From: an uncultured Burkholderiales bacterium
Lineage (GTDB): Bacteria > Pseudomonadota > Gammaproteobacteria > Burkholderiales > Burkholderiaceae_C
DNA length: 42,164 bases
Reading direction: 5' to 3'
NCBI GenBank assembly: GCA_903876885.1
Contig: CAIRBP010000116.1
Span: forward strand, 1-42,164
Part shown: piece after piece, positions 1-7,674 of the stretch
Position numbering within the stretch: position 1 is the first letter of the stretch
How the letters are laid out: every line of letters begins with the position of its first letter
Position numbers and translations under genes: made by a program
Notes under the pieces: model-generated
The model's database searches: none
What the model was told of the DNA's origin: nothing
Seen by the model: the letters and a program-made list of their open reading frames with translations, nothing else

Positions 1-558
1 AAAGACCTAGATGTTGGTCTTGATTGGAATTTCCCTAGAGATCAATTAATTAGTATCCTAAAGCACTCAGGAAATTACTGGATTGATCCCAAGAGCACTA
101 ACCCTAGTCATTACGACTTTAACTTTGGTGTTATCGAAAAGAGTAGAGGAATCAGTATAGATTTTTTCTTCTTTAAGCCGGACGGAGATTTTTTACTCTC
201 TGGTTTTCACCACTTACCCCGTCCGCTACTGTGGCGATTCAATCGTTTTGATTGGGGAGATATCAAATACAAAGGCAGAACATTCAAGGCCCCATCAAAT
301 CCTGAGCTATTTTTGACCGACATTTACGGACCAGAGTGGCGTGTACCTGACCCATATTTTGATTCATTGGTCTCTGGACTCAATTTGACTGAAGAATCAA
401 AGCCAATATCGCTGTTATACGCCCACTCAAGATTATTTGACTATCTGATGGAGCAAAATTGGCGAAAGGCCTACGGATATTGCTATCAGATAAGGACTTA
501 TTTACCTGTTGATCCTTTGATGGCGGAATTAATTGCCTTCTTGGAGCCTTTGATCTAA
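1..558 (+). CDS. LicD/fukutin-like family protein, 3' part only
   Basis: The reading frame is open from the first base of the window, so this is the C-terminal 185 residues of a longer protein. Near the visible start it reads KDLDVGLDW, matching the D-x-D-x-G motif of the LicD/fukutin nucleotidyltransferase fold, and further on it has DIYGPEWRVP, the 'YGxxWxxP' element that closes this domain in LicD-type proteins. These enzymes add phosphocholine or other phospho-groups to surface glycans; the substrate here cannot be read from the fragment. The internal ATG at 313 is not the real start, because recognisable domain sequence continues upstream of it. Family assignment is moderately sure; function is inferred from family only. 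Confidence 0.72.
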   Translation, partial: KDLDVGLDWNFPRDQLISILKHSGNYWIDPKSTNPSHYDFNFGVIEKSRGISIDFFFFKPDGDFLLSGFHHLPRPLLWRFNRFDWGDIKYKGRTFKAPSNPELFLTDIYGPEWRVPDPYFDSLVSGLNLTEESKPISLLYAHSRLFDYLMEQNWRKAYGYCYQIRTYLPVDPLMAELIAFLEPLI

Positions 559-729
559 TATTACTAGCGCAACTTTTGCTTGCATTTGCACTAATGGCTC
601 TAACGCGTGAGATACTTCGGGGTGTTAAAATGTTTCCAATAATTTTCCCGAATTGATAAAATATTGCAATAAGACTGCTTACTCTCAATTCTCATCTTTA
701 CCTATACAAATTAAGGCTAAGTTTCTTCA

Positions 730-1044
730 ATGAAAACACTACGAATCATTGTTTTAATTGGACTGCAGTTATTTTTTACAACTGTATTTGCTGAAGAAAA
801 CCATCAAGACAACAATGACTGCAGGCGAAAACCTACCCTTGATCAGCAAAAGTATTGTCTTGCAATAGTGCACAAGGATGGCGCTGGTTGTGAAAGCATC
901 AAGTCGTATGAGTTGAGAATGCATTGCATGCATGAAATCGCTGACTTTACTCGCCACACATTTAATTCTTACACTCCCATGAAAAAGGCTGAAGAGAAAA
1001 AAGACGATAAGAAGGAAGAAAAGAAAGAGGAGAAAAAGGAGTAG
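730..1044 (+). CDS. Small secreted four-cysteine protein with Lys/Glu-rich tail
   Basis: I do not recognise a named family. The 104-residue product begins with a clear signal peptide (about residues 1-21, ending VFA-EE), so it should be periplasmic or secreted. The mature part has four evenly spaced cysteines (C31, C43, C54, C66), suggesting two disulfides or a metal site. From about residue 85 to the end it is almost entirely Lys, Glu and Asp, a low-complexity charged tail. The gene stands alone and is followed by a perfect palindrome that could act as a terminator. It is probably real because of the signal peptide and the cysteine pattern. Confidence 0.6.
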   Translation: MKTLRIIVLIGLQLFFTTVFAEENHQDNNDCRRKPTLDQQKYCLAIVHKDGAGCESIKSYELRMHCMHEIADFTRHTFNSYTPMKKAEEKKDDKKEEKKEEKKE

Positions 1045-1056
1045 TAGTTAAATAAT

Positions 1057-1072
1057 CGTCCTAGCTAGGACG
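1057..1072 (+). terminator. Perfect 16-bp palindrome after the small secreted protein gene
   Basis: CGTCCTAGCTAGGACG reads the same on both strands. In RNA it would form a 6-bp stem with an AGCT loop, 12 bases after the preceding stop codon and followed by the T-containing stretch TATTCTT. A short terminator is the simplest reading. Because it is also a perfect DNA dyad about 40 bases upstream of the peptidase gene, an operator is the alternative. Confidence 0.4.
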
Positions 1073-1111
1073 TATTCTTAAAGAAACTAGCAGTCTTAAT
1101 TCGAGTTTTTG

Positions 1112-2413
1112 ATGCAACTTAGCGTTCATTTGGTTAAGTTACTATTACCTGCGGTGCTATGCCTTTTTATTGCCGGTTGTGGAGGAGGTGGAGGCAGCGG
1201 GGATACAAGTGGAACTCCAACTCCTGGACAGTTAGGTCAAAGTCCCGGTGCTTATACTCCCCCGACGCATCATTCACCGACCCCTTCCACAACCGTTTTA
1301 GGTCATACAACCGGGTACCCAGCTTCACTCAGCCCATCAGACCTTTTGCTTCATTATGGGTTCCCCACGGTAGCGCAGTCCTCTCCTTTAGCTGCCCTAT
1401 ACACCGGGGCTGGCCAAACAATTGTGATCATTGATGGCCCTGGAGCTTCTAATCAGACCATTATTAGTGATTTAGCAATTTTTAGTAGTTACTATAACTT
1501 GCCAGCTTGTAATCTTCAGATCATCGATCAAAGTGGTAGTGCTACATCTGACTCAGGCTACCAAGAGATTGCATTGGATGTTCAGTGGGCTCACGCAATT
1601 GCTCCGGATGCGAAGATTGTGTTGATTAAGACGGCTGATAATTACCTGGATAGTGTCATGACAGCACTTCAATCCGCAGTTCAATTGCCAAATGTAGCTG
1701 TTGTTTCTATGAGCTTTGGCGCTACCGAGTTTTCTGATCAAACCTCTAGTATGTATGATGGTTTTTTTAGTCACTATCCAGGCATTGCTTTTGTCGCCTC
1801 CTCTGGAGACAACGGAGGAGGTCTTTTGGGACAAAACTATCCAGCTGCCTCTCCCTATGTGACAGCTGTTGGTGGCACAACTATCACAGGGATTTCCGCA
1901 CCTTCCTCAAACAATATGTCTGAGACCTCTTGGTATTACGGTGGAGGTGGCCCAAGCGTTTTTGAGTCCATGCCGTCATATCAAACCAACTATATGAATT
2001 TAACCCATGACGCAGTGTTAATCGCCAACAACGGTAAGAGGGCAGTGCCAGACGTTGCTTACAACGCTGACCCTCAAGCTAGTCCGGTAGCTGTCGTAAT
2101 TAAGGGTGTGTGGAGCTTCTTTGGCGGAACCAGTGCGGGGGCTCCACAGTGGGCTGGAATTCTTGCAGGTCTTGCTCAGTATTTAACTATTAATGGGTAC
2201 AGCTATTCTGGACTTTTGACCCAAGCCGGAGGTTTAAACAGCATTTTGTATAAGCTAGCTATTAATAAACCCAACAGTTTTTATAACGTTGCGACTGGAT
2301 CTGATGGAAACTGCAGCCTGTGTTATGCAACTGTTGGCTATAACGACGTGACTGGGCTAGGCGTGCCTCTCGTTAGTAACTTCTATGCTAATTTCCCCAA
2401 TTACGCTCATTAA
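1112..2413 (+). CDS. S53 (sedolisin-like) serine-carboxyl peptidase, lipoprotein
   Basis: Predicted surface or periplasmic endopeptidase of the sedolisin/kumamolisin family. Numbered from the ATG at 1112 (a TTG one codon earlier is possible), a lipobox FIAGC places lipidation at C23, followed by a Gly run and a Pro/Thr/Ser-rich linker to about residue 65. Family motifs are in order: GYQEIALD with the Glu-Asp pair E152/D156, SSGDNGG with the oxyanion Asp D233, and GGTSAGAPQWAG with nucleophile S341. The end has YNDVTGLGVP, the usual C-terminal calcium-site region. Oddities: the large propeptide of about 180 residues typical of S53 zymogens is absent, and the first calcium Asp appears to be Asn (N392). 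All catalytic residues are present, so activity is plausible. Confidence 0.85.
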   Translation: MQLSVHLVKLLLPAVLCLFIAGCGGGGGSGDTSGTPTPGQLGQSPGAYTPPTHHSPTPSTTVLGHTTGYPASLSPSDLLLHYGFPTVAQSSPLAALYTGAGQTIVIIDGPGASNQTIISDLAIFSSYYNLPACNLQIIDQSGSATSDSGYQEIALDVQWAHAIAPDAKIVLIKTADNYLDSVMTALQSAVQLPNVAVVSMSFGATEFSDQTSSMYDGFFSHYPGIAFVASSGDNGGGLLGQNYPAASPYVTAVGGTTITGISAPSSNNMSETSWYYGGGGPSVFESMPSYQTNYMNLTHDAVLIANNGKRAVPDVAYNADPQASPVAVVIKGVWSFFGGTSAGAPQWAGILAGLAQYLTINGYSYSGLLTQAGGLNSILYKLAINKPNSFYNVATGSDGNCSLCYATVGYNDVTGLGVPLVSNFYANFPNYAH

Positions 2414-2430
2414 AACTAAGAAATTTAAAA

Positions 2431-4146
2431 TTAAGCTGATGGCTTAACAATTAAATCATTATCGTCAATTGAGAGTCCTTTGAAAATAGCATTTGTAAAT
2501 GATTGACAGACTTTATGTAATAGTCTGTTTGGAACCCCTTTAACGTAGGGGAGATAATACTGTGTTGTTAACACTGGCTTTTGATCAAGCAAGTTAACTT
2601 CAAAACTTAGTGAATTAATTTTTGAATTTAAAGTCTCTTTAAGAGTTGATACGTCATCAATTGACGCCCAATCATTTGCCTTACAGACTGCCTTTAAGAT
2701 TATTGATTTTGAGCTTGGCTCGATAAGAATATTGAGTGGGAACTCAAACCCTCCTAAGACTGTGATCTCTGTGGGAGAAATAGTGCGACAGATAAATCCT
2801 TTTTTCGAGAAGAATTGATTTATCAAAGAGGCTCTTAATTCAATGGGCTTCCAAACCGTTAGATTCGTGTCCTCAATTTGACATCGCGTCTCCTCGACCA
2901 ACTCCAAAATATGAGCAGCAGCAGTAGGCGCAGTTATTCGCTCCATCTTAAAGTGGTCAATGAGCAGATACGTCAGAATATTTGCGATTTCGTCAAAGGT
3001 TCCAATGCTCACTCGCATATTAGGGGGAGCCGTTTGTATGATTGGATTGGTATGTGAAATTCTTTCCTTTGGAAATACATAAGACATAAAGTTAATTTGG
3101 TCTGAGATCAAATTATCAATATTTGCATTAAACAAGTAATGACGTGTCTCTTTTTTCTCTACAACTAAAGCGTGAAATTCAGTAATGATATCTGCTGTCA
3201 GTTTTTTAGGATCACCGTAAGTTATCAAATAATCTAGGAAAGACAGCTTATTTTTCCTGGGGGCTATACTTTTTGAGGGTGTAACATTTGAATTTTGTGG
3301 TTGGAGCGAAGAGGTAGTTGTCGCGGTAATGGAGTTCGAGACATTAGCCCCACTTGTATTATTAACTTTGGTTGAGTTCTTTGAACTCGTGTCTTGCACC
3401 AGGAGAGTGCTTTCAGCGCCCAGGGCGGCATCAATTACGTTCCCGTTGGTGACTTTAAGACCCCTAAGTCTGAGTTGAGCATTAACTTGATCGATGACAG
3501 ATTTACCAAGATCTGTTGAATCCAAAAAGTGTATGAAACTCTCAATTAATGGCTGGCTGACAACTGCACTAGATCCTGGACTCATACTTACAAAATTTCG
3601 CATTGATAGCGAATCATTTAGTGTTTCTTCTAGGTTTTGTAAATTCAAACTGAACCAATGTCTAACCAAATAAATTCTTATTAGTTCGCTTAATTCCGGT
3701 GTACTCGTATTTTTCTTGAATTTTATATATTTCGGTTCAACAAGAGCCTTCAGTTCATCCCAAGATATTGATAAATCCATCCTTTGAAGAAAAGATCCTC
3801 TTTGTGTTGTTTTTGATAATTGAGCTAAGGGTTTGTTATCGGAACTAGGATTTGAATTATTTATTTTTTCAATTTCAGCTAGTAACTCTAACCCCCTATT
3901 CTCTAAAATACTAGCATTAGTCCTATATGTATGGAGATCTTTTAGTATGTTGTTTTTCTTTAAAGAAAGCTCTTGAAGTTCCAAATTAATTTCACTAAGA
4001 TTATTTTGTAAAAATTCAATCTTGGTATTTATTTCTAGTTTGGAACTATTTAGAGAGTTTAATTCTCCAGACAACGTTAAAAGCTTTTTCTTGGAGCTAT
4101 CAAGAGATTGATTTTGTTGAGTTTTTGAATGCTTCGTTTCTGACAT
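2431..4146 (-). CDS. Coiled coil - IS5 transposase N-domain - YbjN-like fusion protein
   Basis: A 571-residue protein of unusual build. Residues 15-98 are a heptad-rich coiled coil. Residues about 113-248 match the N-terminal (DUF772) domain of IS5-family transposases: KTTQRGSFL, ISWDELKALVEPKY, LIRIYLVRHWFSL, DSLSMRNFV, TDLGKSVIDQVNAQL, RGLKV, and VIDA, where D239 is at the first DDE catalytic position. After that the similarity stops: I find no second Asp motif and no GDKGY-like or late Glu motif. Residues 250-298 are a Ser/Thr/Asn-rich linker; 300-430 are unrecognised. Residues about 430-565 resemble YbjN/type-III-chaperone-like domains, a low-homology call. This reads as a domesticated transposase DNA-binding region rather than an active element. 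It is convergent with the peptidase gene, 17 bases away. Function unknown. Confidence 0.75.
   Translation of the reverse strand: MSETKHSKTQQNQSLDSSKKKLLTLSGELNSLNSSKLEINTKIEFLQNNLSEINLELQELSLKKNNILKDLHTYRTNASILENRGLELLAEIEKINNSNPSSDNKPLAQLSKTTQRGSFLQRMDLSISWDELKALVEPKYIKFKKNTSTPELSELIRIYLVRHWFSLNLQNLEETLNDSLSMRNFVSMSPGSSAVVSQPLIESFIHFLDSTDLGKSVIDQVNAQLRLRGLKVTNGNVIDAALGAESTLLVQDTSSKNSTKVNNTSGANVSNSITATTTSSLQPQNSNVTPSKSIAPRKNKLSFLDYLITYGDPKKLTADIITEFHALVVEKKETRHYLFNANIDNLISDQINFMSYVFPKERISHTNPIIQTAPPNMRVSIGTFDEIANILTYLLIDHFKMERITAPTAAAHILELVEETRCQIEDTNLTVWKPIELRASLINQFFSKKGFICRTISPTEITVLGGFEFPLNILIEPSSKSIILKAVCKANDWASIDDVSTLKETLNSKINSLSFEVNLLDQKPVLTTQYYLPYVKGVPNRLLHKVCQSFTNAIFKGLSIDDNDLIVKPSA
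3400..3810 (-). other. IS5-family transposase-derived domain inside a host gene
   Basis: This stretch encodes residues about 113-249 of the fusion protein and is the part homologous to IS5-type transposases. In those enzymes it lies ahead of, and runs into, the first strand of the RNase H-like catalytic domain. The reading frame is intact across it, with no frameshift or stop, which argues for retention under selection. I see no terminal inverted repeats or target-site duplication around it. Confidence 0.7.
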
Positions 4147-4451
4147 AGGAGCATTTTAAAAATTGTAATGGCTAGGCTGATGGTTTTAAGGGTTTTATAA
4201 ACCTATATCAAATTCTATCTTTAGGGCTTCAATTAATATTTTGACTGGGAATGGTTTTAATTATAATTAATGCTTCTTGTTTTTTTTGATGTATATCAAG
4301 TTCCTTTGATTTTAATTAATCTAATCTTGTTGTAGTTGGTGGAATTCTATGAGCATTGATTGCACGATATTCATGCCCGTGAGAGTTAAATATGAGCCAA
4401 GTTCGATGACAAAATATAATATATTTATAATAAAAAATTATTCAACTTAGT
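4147..4451. other. AT-rich intergenic region, 305 bp, with palindromes
   Basis: No convincing gene. The region is strongly AT-rich and holds a perfect 14-bp palindrome TTAATTATAATTAA at 4257-4270, a small inverted repeat GGTTT-TAT-AAACC at 4191-4203, and the run TATAATATATTTATAATA near 4410. It must contain the promoter of the minus-strand fusion gene starting at 4146 and the end of the minus-strand operon finishing at 4452. Such AT-rich DNA is a typical target for H-NS/MvaT-type or IHF-type binding, which is inference. Confidence 0.5.
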
Positions 4452-4664
4452 TCAAGACGCTAACAATTCCCAAGATTCACAGGCATTATCAGCTTTGACA
4501 ATGGGAAAATTTTCCATCCTTTGGAATTTTCTCATCAAAGGGCTTGATTTAAAGTAATTTAAGCCGCATCTCAATTTGGTTTGTGCGGTCTCCGAGGGCA
4601 TTACATATTTACACAGTTGGCACTGTGGATTCTGAGCATTGGGTAGTGTTTTATTTTTTATCAT
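4452..4664 (-). CDS. Small Cys4 protein, putative metal-binding
   Basis: A 70-residue protein that I cannot assign to a named family. It has four cysteines, C15-x2-C18, C33 and C62, in a CxxC...C...C layout that suits a zinc or iron-sulfur site, and aromatic and Met residues between them. There is no signal peptide or membrane segment, so it should be cytosolic. The start codon lies one base after the stop of the upstream leaderless ModA-like gene, so the two are almost certainly co-transcribed and translationally coupled, which suggests a shared task. Confidence 0.6.
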   Translation of the reverse strand: MIKNKTLPNAQNPQCQLCKYVMPSETAQTKLRCGLNYFKSSPLMRKFQRMENFPIVKADNACESWELLAS

Positions 4665-4665
4665 T

Positions 4666-5418
4666 TTAAGATATGGGTTCCAAACCTCTATCAGATAGGA
4701 TTAATCTCGCCTCTTTTGATTGCATGACCTTAAAAAACTTTTCAACAGTGATTGATTTTTTTGAGTAAAAGCTAGTGCCGCCCGAGAAAGTCGTAATTCG
4801 TTGTATATCGTTAGGAAGTGGACCAACTATCTCAATATTTTGAACAGAGGAGAGTTCGCTTATATTTTGCAACGCGAAGATGACTTGATCTTTTATGATT
4901 AACTCTGCAGCCAAGCCACCTTTAACAAGTTTTGTTTTTCCTGATAGTTCTTTAGTCATATTAAATTCCTCTATCAACTTGCCTATATAAATACCGCTCA
5001 CCCCGTCCGAGGTATAGGCGAGCGAAGGCGCGTCTTTAAGGAATTTTTTGAATTTTTCAACTGTACTAATGTCTGGCTTGTTATGCCCTAATTTCATGCC
5101 AACACCAATGCCGGTTTTAGCTAAGTCAAATCGAGGTTCTTTAAGTCTTTTTGCATTAATCAAGTTAACTATAGCTTCCTTAGTTAAGATCAGTGCATCG
5201 ATATCGTTATCTTTTTCAAAAACATCTAAAAGTTCAGTTGTCGGTCCGAAGCGGAAATTAATAGCGAACACACTAAGTTCACTGTGATCATTAGTAATTT
5301 TAAGGATCGCTGATTTTAAGGCTGTTGAACAAAGTATTTTCAAAGATCTAGATTGGATCGATGAATCACTTGTCGCAAAAGGTATGTGAACCATTTTTTG
5401 AATGGGTTTTGTCTTCAA
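4666..5418 (-). CDS. ModA-like periplasmic-binding-fold protein lacking a signal peptide
   Basis: The 250-residue product has the type 2 periplasmic-binding fold of the molybdate-binding ModA family: LKILCSTALKSAI near residue 30, then ALILTKEAI, GIGVGMKLGH, SLAYTSDGVSGIYIGKL, and GPLPNDIQ near residue 203. The fold starts directly at about residue 26 after a polar segment, and neither the TTG start used here nor ATG 5394 gives a signal peptide. It is therefore predicted to be cytosolic, unlike transport ModA. No permease or ATPase lies nearby. It sits 34 bases behind the NHL gene and 1 base ahead of the Cys4 gene. Two relatives lie at 16709 and 21396. The ligand is unknown; calling it a molybdate importer would be misleading. 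Confidence 0.72.
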   Translation of the reverse strand: MKTKPIQKMVHIPFATSDSSIQSRSLKILCSTALKSAILKITNDHSELSVFAINFRFGPTTELLDVFEKDNDIDALILTKEAIVNLINAKRLKEPRFDLAKTGIGVGMKLGHNKPDISTVEKFKKFLKDAPSLAYTSDGVSGIYIGKLIEEFNMTKELSGKTKLVKGGLAAELIIKDQVIFALQNISELSSVQNIEIVGPLPNDIQRITTFSGGTSFYSKKSITVEKFFKVMQSKEARLILSDRGLEPIS

Positions 5419-5452
5419 GCTACTTGGACGGATTATTCTTTCAAGAGTTGAG

Positions 5453-6592
5453 TTACCGAATTTTTATAAATTTTTGAATGCGTTTAGCATTATCAACCTC
5501 AGAGGTAAAAATATTTCCCTTTGAGTCAATTGCTATATTATGAAGCAGATGAAAATCTCCTGCCATTCGCCCTGAACGACCAAAGGAGCCTACCTTTTCA
5601 CCGGTCTCTCTCAAAACGATTTTTACTTCATTATTAGTACCATCTGCTACAAACAGATACTTTTGCCCTTTGTCCTCAGATCCTACAAGATCATAGACAG
5701 AGCCAGTCCCCGTGGGCGCTCCTTTCGTTTGTCCGTCAAGTGTAATTTGGCGAACAAACTTTCCATCTTTAGTGAATACATGAATCCTATTGTTAGATCG
5801 ATCACAGATATATAGCAACCCATCTATTAGTATCCTTGCGCAGTGCACAGGATTTGAAAATTGTTTGGCTAATGTCTCGTACTTTGGTAGGTCCAAATCC
5901 TCCGGCTTATTTCCAAATGCTCCCCAATGCCTTTTGTAGATTCCTGTGGTTGAATTAAATACGATCACTCGCCTGTTAGCGTATCCATCGGCAACAAATA
6001 TTTCCTCCGCTTCTTCGTCTATAACCATATGAGCAGGCCTACCTAAATTAGCCGTGTCGTTACTATTCTGAGTAACCCCAGGTGTTCCTATCTGTAATAA
6101 GAACTTTCCCTCTGGGGAGAATTTAAGTATCATTCTGTCTTCTTTGTCGTTGCCCGCGATCCAAACATTTTGCTTTTGGTCCACATATATGCCGTGCTCA
6201 TTCTTTGGCCAATTAAATCCCTCTCCTGGCCCGCCCCAATAGCGTAATAAGTTTCCGGCCTGATCGAACTCCATTACGGGTGGAGCTGCTACGCAACACT
6301 TAGAAATCGGTGGATTTGTACTTGCACCCAGTTCGTCAGGGGTTAGCGTTCGTGGTCGGTGAATAATCCAGATGTGATCATTTTTATCTGTAGCAATACC
6401 TGAGACTTGACCTAACAGCCAATTGTTGGGCAAAGGTTTAGGCCAAAAAGGATCTACAGAATATGCCGGACCACCAGACAGTCCTTCTACGCGCGCAGGT
6501 GAAGGAGCGTCTGCACCATAGGAAATAGGTATCTGAAACAGAGCAAAACAAGCAATTATTTGTAAATAAATTGGGTAAACATTAATTTTCAT
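5453..6592 (-). CDS. Exported NHL-repeat six-bladed beta-propeller protein
   Basis: A signal peptide (cleavage near SYGA-DAP) is followed by repeated NHL-type strands such as GIATDKNDHIWI, GIYVDQKQNVWIAG, HMVIDEEAEEIFVADG, ILIDGLLYICDR and NIAIDSKGNIFTSEV, spread over the whole mature protein. This is a periplasmic six-bladed propeller of the kind often labelled peptidyl-alpha-hydroxyglycine amidating-lyase-like. That enzyme name comes from animal PAL, and I see no proof of activity, so a binding or lyase role is open. The second in-frame ATG (6592) is chosen because GGA lies just upstream and it gives a normal K-containing signal peptide; the first ATG is at 6604. It is probably the first gene of the operon with the ModA-like and Cys4 genes. 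Confidence 0.75.
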   Translation of the reverse strand: MKINVYPIYLQIIACFALFQIPISYGADAPSPARVEGLSGGPAYSVDPFWPKPLPNNWLLGQVSGIATDKNDHIWIIHRPRTLTPDELGASTNPPISKCCVAAPPVMEFDQAGNLLRYWGGPGEGFNWPKNEHGIYVDQKQNVWIAGNDKEDRMILKFSPEGKFLLQIGTPGVTQNSNDTANLGRPAHMVIDEEAEEIFVADGYANRRVIVFNSTTGIYKRHWGAFGNKPEDLDLPKYETLAKQFSNPVHCARILIDGLLYICDRSNNRIHVFTKDGKFVRQITLDGQTKGAPTGTGSVYDLVGSEDKGQKYLFVADGTNNEVKIVLRETGEKVGSFGRSGRMAGDFHLLHNIAIDSKGNIFTSEVDNAKRIQKFIKIR

Positions 6593-6621
6593 TGTGTGTT
6601 CCATTTTGGGTTCAACTCTGT

Positions 6622-6690
6622 ATCAGTAAGCACATTTCGAAACTATTTTCCTCGATAAGCACGCGTAATTTTTTGATAGTGCTCACTGAT
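6622..6690. promoter_or_regulatory. Inverted-repeat operator candidate between divergent genes
   Basis: ATCAGTAAGCAC at 6622-6633 and GTGCTCACTGAT at 6679-6690 form a 12-bp inverted repeat with one mismatch. A further TAAGCAC copy sits at 6656-6662 in the same orientation as the left arm. The three half-sites lie in the 177-bp gap between the divergent NHL and RraA-like genes, where a shared operator is expected. No regulator gene is adjacent. Confidence 0.45.
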
Positions 6691-6781
6691 GCGGGTATTT
6701 ACCTAAAAAGGCATCATTAATGGGTAAGAAGTTAAACTACTGTAATTGTTTAATTTATGACTGTATTTTTAGGATAAAAAA

Positions 6782-7456
6782 ATGATTGGCCTTCAAATCT
6801 TTGAACGCAAGCGAGCCGTTAGCACTGATGTAGTTAAAAATTATTTAGGACTACCAGTTGCAAACGTGAGTGATTCAATGTCTAGACTGTTCGCTGGTGG
6901 TTCCAGGCTAAGGCCGATGCATAACGGAACACCCATGGCAGGTCCCGCCTTAACTGTTCGCACCAGACCTGGGGACAACCTCTTTATTCATAAGGCAATT
7001 GCCATGGCCTCACCCGGTGACGTAATCATAGTAGATGCGGGTGGCGATCTCACCAATGCTTTGATAGGTGAGATCATGGCTCATATGGCTGCGGTTAAGG
7101 GCCTTGGTGGCTTTGTCATAAACGGAGCCATCCGGGATGCAAAAGTGATTAAAGCAAAAGACTTTCCAGTTTTTGCCGCGGGTGTTACTCACCGTGGTCC
7201 TTACAAGGACGGTCCAGGTGAAATCAACACAACGATTGCTATAGATGGAATGGTAATTCAGCCAGGGGATCTAATAATCGGGGATGATGACGGTATTCTT
7301 TGCGTTCCTTTTGACCAAGTTGAATCCGTTTACAAAGCGACTTTAGCGAAATCCAACGCCGAAGCGAAAATGATGGCTGACATATCAAATGGTATCTATG
7401 ACAGTAGATGGGTTGATGAGGCGCTTCATAATATAGGATGTAAGGTCTGGGACTAA
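6782..7456 (+). CDS. RraA / 4-hydroxy-4-methyl-2-oxoglutarate aldolase family protein
   Basis: Class II (metal-dependent) pyruvate aldolase fold of the HMG/CHA aldolase-RraA superfamily, cytosolic, 224 residues, normal length. Conserved parts are GLPVANVSDSM near residue 23, AGPALTVR near 53, VIIVDAGGD near 81, GEIM near 96 and FVINGAIRD near 111, with R118 and D119 at the positions that bind substrate and metal. Family members that keep this G-x-x-R-D motif generally cleave 4-hydroxy-4-methyl-2-oxoglutarate or oxaloacetate to pyruvate, as at the end of protocatechuate or gallate breakdown; RraA proper instead binds RNase E. The neighbouring importers and catabolic enzymes favour the enzyme role. 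AGGAT lies upstream of the ATG as a fair ribosome site. Confidence 0.82.
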   Translation: MIGLQIFERKRAVSTDVVKNYLGLPVANVSDSMSRLFAGGSRLRPMHNGTPMAGPALTVRTRPGDNLFIHKAIAMASPGDVIIVDAGGDLTNALIGEIMAHMAAVKGLGGFVINGAIRDAKVIKAKDFPVFAAGVTHRGPYKDGPGEINTTIAIDGMVIQPGDLIIGDDDGILCVPFDQVESVYKATLAKSNAEAKMMADISNGIYDSRWVDEALHNIGCKVWD

Positions 7457-7674
7457 CGGATTTATTGCAGAGCCAAAATTGTGCATGTCCTTGGTACACA
7501 ACACCAATTGCTCCATTAATTCGCATTGTTTTGGTGCTATTTTAAAGGTGGACCTAAGTCTTAACAAATTCCTTTTGCTCACTTTTTCTTCATCTTGGAA
7601 TTAAGCAATAATAGTTCCCTTAACAAGCACTTTTTTGTTCACCAACTCAACTGTAGATAAGGCTCTGAAAACTT

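Noticed and set aside
2431-4146. Active IS5-family insertion sequence
   Set aside because: Only the N-terminal transposase domain is present. The later DDE motifs, terminal inverted repeats and target duplication are not seen, and extra domains are fused on both sides.
4349-4450. A 33-codon plus-strand frame (ATG at 4349) with GGTGGA upstream
   Set aside because: The ribosome site is good, but the product has no recognisable feature, ends in AT-rich sequence that codes Ile/Asn/Lys by composition, and faces a minus-strand operon. Too weak to call a gene.
4666-5418. Molybdate ABC importer (modA) annotation
   Set aside because: No signal peptide, no modB or modC nearby, and two diverged relatives in the same window. 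Only the fold is supported.
5453-6592. Peptide alpha-amidating lyase as a firm function
   Set aside because: The NHL propeller is clear, but bacterial proteins of this type share only the fold with animal PAL. No substrate evidence in the sequence.
7457-7674. Possible small gene or RNA in the 218-bp gap before the ABC binding-protein gene
   Set aside because: Minus-strand frames there overlap the aldolase gene and lack support. Short dyads such as TTGTG...CACAA are too weak for an RNA call.
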